Source of the DNA: a virus
IMG/VR virus record: IMGVR_UViG_3300014838_000016
Span: 1-64,000 of that record
Length of the DNA: 64,000 bases
Direction: 5' to 3' (one strand)
This document shows positions 60,199-64,000 of the stretch, piece after piece. A program made the position numbers and the translations under genes. Within the stretch, counting starts at the first letter, position 1. Each line of letters starts with the position of its first letter. Below the pieces are notes generated by a model. The model did not search any database. It was not told the origin of the DNA and saw only the letters and a list, made by a program, of their open reading frames with translations.

Positions 60199-60590
60199 TG
60201 GGGTACATGATCCTCAAGCTGAATGACGGTAAGCGGGATTTCTACATCGAATGGTCAACGCACACTGATGCCCCGCGAACCTTCGGCATGACGCTGAATG
60301 AGTTCACCGCGTTCTACCGTGACGAGTACGGTCGCAGTAGCATGTTGGAGTTTCAGGAGCGGATGGAACGGGTCGAAGCGAAAGGGACTTCCGACTACTG
60401 CGAGGAGTCTGTGGATGAGACTATCGCCCGCAATCATGCAGGCAAGGATGGCACCTGCCTGACGAAGGAACAGATCATCAAGGTTTACTGCCACGAACGT
60501 CAGAAGCCCGTAACGGAAGAGGGTGTTGACCCGTGGGCTGAGGAAAAGGCCGCAGAAGCGGCAATGGAAGCACGCAGAGGAGTAATCTGA
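60198..60590 (+). CDS. hypothetical protein, 130 aa
   Basis: A soluble acidic protein (MGYMILKLNDGKRDFYIEW) with a charged C-terminus. GGAGG precedes the ATG at 60198. It is coupled to both neighbours by overlaps. The function is unknown. Confidence 0.65.
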   Translation: MGYMILKLNDGKRDFYIEWSTHTDAPRTFGMTLNEFTAFYRDEYGRSSMLEFQERMERVEAKGTSDYCEESVDETIARNHAGKDGTCLTKEQIIKVYCHERQKPVTEEGVDPWAEEKAAEAAMEARRGVI

Positions 60591-60889
60591 TGTTGTGTTG
60601 GGGTGGTAATTCCAAGGAAACGTCGATCACTGTCGCGATGCAGCCGAACCTGTTTCAGCGAGGCGATAAGATTCGGGTCAGCGGGTTTGTGAACAGTAAT
60701 AACGGTTTGTTCGTAGTCAGGCGTGCGATGGGCACGAGCTACATCGTGCAGCCTGCCGATTGGTGGGATTATCTCACGCATTACGCCTCGAAGTTCTGGA
60801 ACGAAGTGCAGTGGAAGTTTTGGGGCGTGGTCAACAATCTGGAGGATGTATGGAACCGACTGCTGGAAAAACTAAAGCGATTACGCTGA
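60590..60889 (+). CDS. hypothetical protein, 99 aa
   Basis: A Trp-rich protein (WWDYLTHYASKFWNEVQWKFWG) with a basic amphipathic end, possibly peripheral on membranes. It begins on the previous stop and overlaps the lipoprotein gene by 40 bases. Confidence 0.6.
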   Translation: MLCWGGNSKETSITVAMQPNLFQRGDKIRVSGFVNSNNGLFVVRRAMGTSYIVQPADWWDYLTHYASKFWNEVQWKFWGVVNNLEDVWNRLLEKLKRLR

Positions 60890-61104
60890 TCGTTCTCGCA
60901 TTTTCGATGCTGCTCATGACGGGGTGCCAGATGAACTCTGCACCAAGGGGGTTGAAGGGCGGCGACATCACATATTTTCGTGACAGCCGAACGGACTTGT
61001 GTTTCGCGGCAATCAACAGCAATGCTTCGGGGTACAACGTCACCAGCATCACGAACGTGCCCTGCACTGATTTGGTCAACAAGGCAATAGCTGGAGGATC
61101 GTAA
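60850..61104 (+). CDS. lipoprotein, 84 aa
   Basis: An N-terminal signal (ITLIVLAFSMLLMTGC) ends in a lipobox MTGC, so the protein should be lipid-anchored and exported. The mature part is about 58 residues with two more Cys. GGAGG lies right before the ATG at 60850. It could be a superinfection-exclusion or spanin-type lipoprotein; nothing decides. The stop overlaps the ligase start. Confidence 0.7.
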   Translation: MEPTAGKTKAITLIVLAFSMLLMTGCQMNSAPRGLKGGDITYFRDSRTDLCFAAINSNASGYNVTSITNVPCTDLVNKAIAGGS

Positions 61105-62258
61105 TGCCTGTTTACTTGAAGGACGTTTTGCCTGTCGATCTGCTGCTCAAGCACATCGAGGACGGCGTAATCCGTAAGCAGGTCCATCCCGACTATCCCG
61201 ATCAGCTTTACATCCTGAATTACTCCGAGCAGGCTCAGTTCGGTCGCATCTGGGATGCGGCGACCAATGTGTGCCGTGGGTTGATCTGTGCCGTTCAGCC
61301 CGAGGGCGATATTGTGATCGCTCGCGGCTTCAACAAGTTCCACAACTACAACACGGAGTTCGTGCCCGAGACGTTGGACGCGAACCTGCCGAGCATCACG
61401 CCGCTGGCGACCCAGAAGTTGGATGGGTCGATGGGACTGCCGTATCGCTGGGATGGTAAGTGGTGGGTTGCAACTCGTGGCTCGTTTGCTTCGGATCAGG
61501 CGAAGTGGGCGACGGAGTGGCTCCGTCGCAGCTACCCGTCCTTCCATACGGGCACGCTTTCAACGCCCGTGTGCGAAGTAATCTACAAGGAAAACCGCAT
61601 TGTCGTTGACTACGACTTTGAGGGACTCGTATTGCTCGGCTTCGTGGACAAAGCGACGGGCTACGAACTCAGTCGGCTGTTCTGTGAGGACTGGGCATTC
61701 TCGCAATCTTTCCCTATCGTCAAGAAGTTCAACAAGACGTTGACGGAATGTGCTGCCGAGAACAACCTGAATGAAGAGGGCTACGTCTTGACTTACACGA
61801 CCCTTGCTGATGTACCGCCCCTGAAGATCAAGGTGAAGTTCGCGGACTATGTGCGCCTGCACCGCATCTTGACTGGCTTGAATCCCAAGGCGATCTGGGA
61901 AATGCTGGAGGCCGGGCAGAACGAGGCAATCGACACCATCATCGCCGACCCGACGATGCCCGCTCAATTCATCGAGTGGTTCGCTGGGTGGGTGGGGCAG
62001 TTGCGTGCTCGGTACGCTGAACTTGAGCGTAAAGCACTGGACGTGTTTAGCCTGCGGCCTTTCAAGGGTCCGTGGGCCTCGGAACCATCGAAGGAAGCCG
62101 TAGCGATGGTTCGTAAGGCGACGGCGTTGTACTTCCAGAAGACGCCCGAATTGTGCTCGATCCTGTTCGCGATGCTGGATAAAAAAGACTACGGAAGCAT
62201 TATATGGGGTAAGATCAAACCACGTGCCGATGCAACTTTCAAAAAAGATGGAGAGTGA
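61104..62258 (+). CDS. rnlA: T4 Rnl1-type RNA ligase
   Basis: This 384-residue enzyme seals RNA breaks, typically cut tRNA, using ATP. Motif I is TQKLDGSMG with the adenylated Lys105. Family features before it are VCRGLI and GFNKFHNY. Motif IV is NEEGYVLTY and motif V is LKIKVKFADYVRLH, followed by the Rnl1-type helical C-terminal domain. With the kinase/phosphatase at 58861 it would rebuild tRNA cut by host anticodon nucleases. Its end overlaps the start of an HNH endonuclease gene. Confidence 0.93.
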   Translation: MPVYLKDVLPVDLLLKHIEDGVIRKQVHPDYPDQLYILNYSEQAQFGRIWDAATNVCRGLICAVQPEGDIVIARGFNKFHNYNTEFVPETLDANLPSITPLATQKLDGSMGLPYRWDGKWWVATRGSFASDQAKWATEWLRRSYPSFHTGTLSTPVCEVIYKENRIVVDYDFEGLVLLGFVDKATGYELSRLFCEDWAFSQSFPIVKKFNKTLTECAAENNLNEEGYVLTYTTLADVPPLKIKVKFADYVRLHRILTGLNPKAIWEMLEAGQNEAIDTIIADPTMPAQFIEWFAGWVGQLRARYAELERKALDVFSLRPFKGPWASEPSKEAVAMVRKATALYFQKTPELCSILFAMLDKKDYGSIIWGKIKPRADATFKKDGE

Positions 62259-62865
62259 GGTTCTAGAATTTCACGCAGGGGGTCTTTGGTCTCATGAGAT
62301 TGCCCGTCGTACAGGTGTGTCTTACGGGGGAGTACAATACATACTGTCTCGTGCTGGGCTACAGCCTAATCCTAAAAATTACAAAGTTGAACGTAAAGGA
62401 AGCCTGATTGTATGCGGGACATGCCATAAACCGAAACTGGCGAAAGCATTCTATGCAAGATCAGGTTATAAACGATGCCGAAAATGCCTCAAACAGCATA
62501 GGATTGATCGGCTCAACTCCGACCCCGTATGGTTTTTTCGAGAACGATGCGTTGCAATTCGTAAGCGGGCGAGGACGAAGGTTGGTATCACCCCTGAGTT
62601 TTTGATGGGACTGTTCACAAAACAAGGGGGTAAATGTTTTTATACCGATGTCGATATGGTTTGTTTAGCGGGCCGAGGAAAAAATCAAGCAGCTACGTCG
62701 GTAGATCGGATTAGATCGAACAAAGGCTACACCAAAAATAATGTGGTGCTCTGCACCCTTAAAGCCAATACCGTTAAGAGTAATCTGACTCTCGCGGAGT
62801 TGCAAAGCTGGCTCCCCGACTGGTTTCAGCGGTTAGTAGATGCGGGGTTAGTTTCAAATACTTGA
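62230..62865 (+). CDS. HTH-plus-HNH-type homing endonuclease
   Basis: This is a paralogue of the protein at 58194: a helix-turn-helix-like start (HAGGLWSHEIARRTG), a zinc ribbon (CGTCH ... CRKC), then GKCFYTDVDMV, SVDRIRSNKGYTKNNVVLC and ANTVKSNL. The start could be the ATG at 62230, the GTG at 62224 or the ATG at 62248. It overlaps the 3' end of the RNA ligase gene by 29 bases. Its codon usage is A/T-rich compared with its neighbours, which fits a mobile gene. Confidence 0.8.
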   Translation: MQLSKKMESEVLEFHAGGLWSHEIARRTGVSYGGVQYILSRAGLQPNPKNYKVERKGSLIVCGTCHKPKLAKAFYARSGYKRCRKCLKQHRIDRLNSDPVWFFRERCVAIRKRARTKVGITPEFLMGLFTKQGGKCFYTDVDMVCLAGRGKNQAATSVDRIRSNKGYTKNNVVLCTLKANTVKSNLTLAELQSWLPDWFQRLVDAGLVSNT

Positions 62866-62905
62866 AACCAAAGGGGTTATTCCTGAAGTTTTCACCGGTT
62901 TCCTT

Positions 62906-62913
62906 GGTATAAT
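62906..62913 (+). promoter_or_regulatory. strong extended -10 promoter (TTGGTATAAT), leaderless type
   Basis: TTTTCACCGGTTTCCTTGGTATAAT ends six bases before the ATG at 62920, matching the promoters at 49364 and 56407. Confidence 0.8.
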
Positions 62914-62919
62914 ATGGGT

Positions 62920-63186
62920 ATGACACTCATCAAATCGCTGTTATCAATTTTGGGTCGTTGCACCCACAGACGGCATTCATGGCCCCAGACGATCAAGATA
63001 GGCGACGATAAAAAGACCACGGTCGCTTGTTTGGATTGTGGCAAAAGGGTGCCGTACGATTGGGCGGGATTAGGTAAGGAAGGGAAGATCAATCCGCCCC
63101 GACTTACAGCCCCGCGCCGAACGATTTTGGACAAGCCGGGGAAATACGATCTCAGCAGTACCGCCGCAGCAGGAGCCGAAAAATGA
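62920..63186 (+). CDS. zinc-binding hypothetical protein, 88 aa
   Basis: The first half holds RCTHRRHSWPQ and then VACLDCGKRVPYDW, a likely zinc ribbon seen in phage proteins of unknown role. The second half is Pro/Arg-rich and probably flexible. An ATG at 62914 directly abuts the promoter box, so I chose 62920. The stop overlaps the next start (ATGA). Confidence 0.7.
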   Translation: MTLIKSLLSILGRCTHRRHSWPQTIKIGDDKKTTVACLDCGKRVPYDWAGLGKEGKINPPRLTAPRRTILDKPGKYDLSSTAAAGAEK

Positions 63187-64000
63187 ACAGAGACGCGGCA
63201 CTGACAGCCATCCGAAAGCTACAGGCGAACGGCTTCGAAGCGTTCCTCGTCGGCGGCTGTGTGCGCGACATGATTCTCGGCAACGAGCCGAAAGATTTCG
63301 ACGTGACCACCAACGCTCTTCCACAGGACGTACAGGACATCTTCGAGAAGACCCTGCCCGTGGGTGCCAGCTTCGGCGTTGTCATCGTGGTTCTCGACGG
63401 ACACCAGATTGAGGTTGCTACTTACCGCACAGACGGTCTGTACTCGGACGGTCGCCGCCCTGACACAGTTGAGTTCGGTAAGACCGCAAAGGAAGACGTG
63501 GAACGTCGCGATTTCACCATGAACGGCTTGCTCCTGACAACGCCGATGGATTTCCCTGTCAAGGGCGTTACTGTCGAGGACCACGACATGTTCGACGGCT
63601 ACGGCATCGTTGACTTCGTAGGCGGGCGGGAGGACATCAAGGCCCGACTTATCCGCTGCATCGGCGATCCCAACAAGCGGTTCACGGAGGACGCCCTGCG
63701 TATGATGCGGGCGATGCGCTTCGCCGCGAAGCTTGGCTTCGACATCGAACCTGAGACATTGAAGGCGATCACCGTCAATGCATCGAAGATGATGAACATC
63801 AGCCGCGAGCGAGTGGCGATGGAACTGTTCAAGCTGCTGACGGCCCCGTTCCCTCTCAAGGGGCTCGTACCCCTGTTCGCCTCGGGGTTGGCGGCACACG
63901 TGTTCCCGAAGGAATTCATGGACAACGTTCTGCTAGGCCGCACGTTACGGCGGTTTACGGAATTCCCTACGCCGAATCCAACGCTGGCGATGGCGATGTT
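63183..64000 (+). CDS. cca: CCA-adding tRNA nucleotidyltransferase (partial)
   Basis: This enzyme adds or repairs the 3' CCA end of tRNA. The catalytic head is complete: GGCVRD at 24-29, DFDVTT at 38-43 with the two metal-binding Asp residues, and RRDFTMN later. The neck motif (FTEDALRMMRAMRFAAKLG) follows. About 272 residues are visible and the frame runs off the window at 64000. In this phage it would complete RNA repair begun by the kinase/phosphatase and ligases, restoring tRNA ends. A poly(A) polymerase of the same superfamily is the main alternative. Confidence 0.9.
   Translation, partial: MNRDAALTAIRKLQANGFEAFLVGGCVRDMILGNEPKDFDVTTNALPQDVQDIFEKTLPVGASFGVVIVVLDGHQIEVATYRTDGLYSDGRRPDTVEFGKTAKEDVERRDFTMNGLLLTTPMDFPVKGVTVEDHDMFDGYGIVDFVGGREDIKARLIRCIGDPNKRFTEDALRMMRAMRFAAKLGFDIEPETLKAITVNASKMMNISRERVAMELFKLLTAPFPLKGLVPLFASGLAAHVFPKEFMDNVLLGRTLRRFTEFPTPNPTLAMAM

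Noticed and set aside
63219-63899. Minus-strand open frame of 226 codons opposite the CCA enzyme
   Set aside because: The plus-strand catalytic motifs are unambiguous, so this is a shadow.

Overview
The window looks like a segment of a large double-stranded DNA bacteriophage genome. I count about 100 tightly packed genes, many joined by ATGA or TAATG overlaps. There are long runs of small unknown proteins, seven homing-endonuclease-type genes, tail-fibre proteins full of sequence repeats, and a phage-style replication and RNA-repair gene set. I see no rRNA, no convincing tRNA, no CRISPR array and no integrase. Terminase, portal and DNA polymerase are not in this window. The host cannot be named from the sequence.

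Layout. Positions 1-677 (minus) hold a partial DNA adenine methyltransferase. Positions 729-27157 (plus) start with a giant Ig/FN3-like virion-type protein with an ice-binding-like (DUF3494) domain. Replication and repair genes follow: sliding-clamp-like protein, Rad50/SMC-type half ATPase, TOPRIM primase-like protein, DRB0094-type RNA ligase, RdgC-like protein, Nudix hydrolase, DnaX-type clamp loader, a NusG-like factor and peptidyl-tRNA hydrolase 2, among many small unknowns and two GIY-YIG endonucleases. Positions 27154-28778 (minus) are a short operon with a DUF6011-like zinc protein. Positions 28913-32351 (plus) look like a lysis-type cluster: a secreted M15-like peptidase, a tiny lipoprotein and a membrane-anchored protein. 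Positions 32357-49122 (minus) are the receptor-binding and fibre region, with a glycosyltransferase, an HNH endonuclease and a DUF1360 membrane protein between the fibre genes. Positions 49378-64000 (plus) carry small unknowns and then a translation and RNA-repair block: peptide deformylase, polynucleotide kinase/phosphatase, T4 Rnl1-type RNA ligase and CCA-adding enzyme (cut by the window edge).

Working together. The clamp, clamp loader, primase-like protein, half ATPase and RdgC-like protein point to phage-encoded replication and recombination. The kinase/phosphatase, two unrelated RNA ligases and the CCA-adding enzyme could make a complete tRNA repair pathway against host anticodon nucleases. 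Peptide deformylase and peptidyl-tRNA hydrolase add control over translation.

Regulation. A recurring extended -10 element, (G/A)GTATTA or TTGGTATAAT, lies on both strands and ends only 5-8 bases before the ATG of many operon-leading genes. The mRNAs are therefore predicted to be leaderless or nearly so. This motif, the two DUF3494-bearing structural proteins, an in-frame TAA in the giant gene and a structured non-coding segment near 52.6 kb are the most unusual signals.
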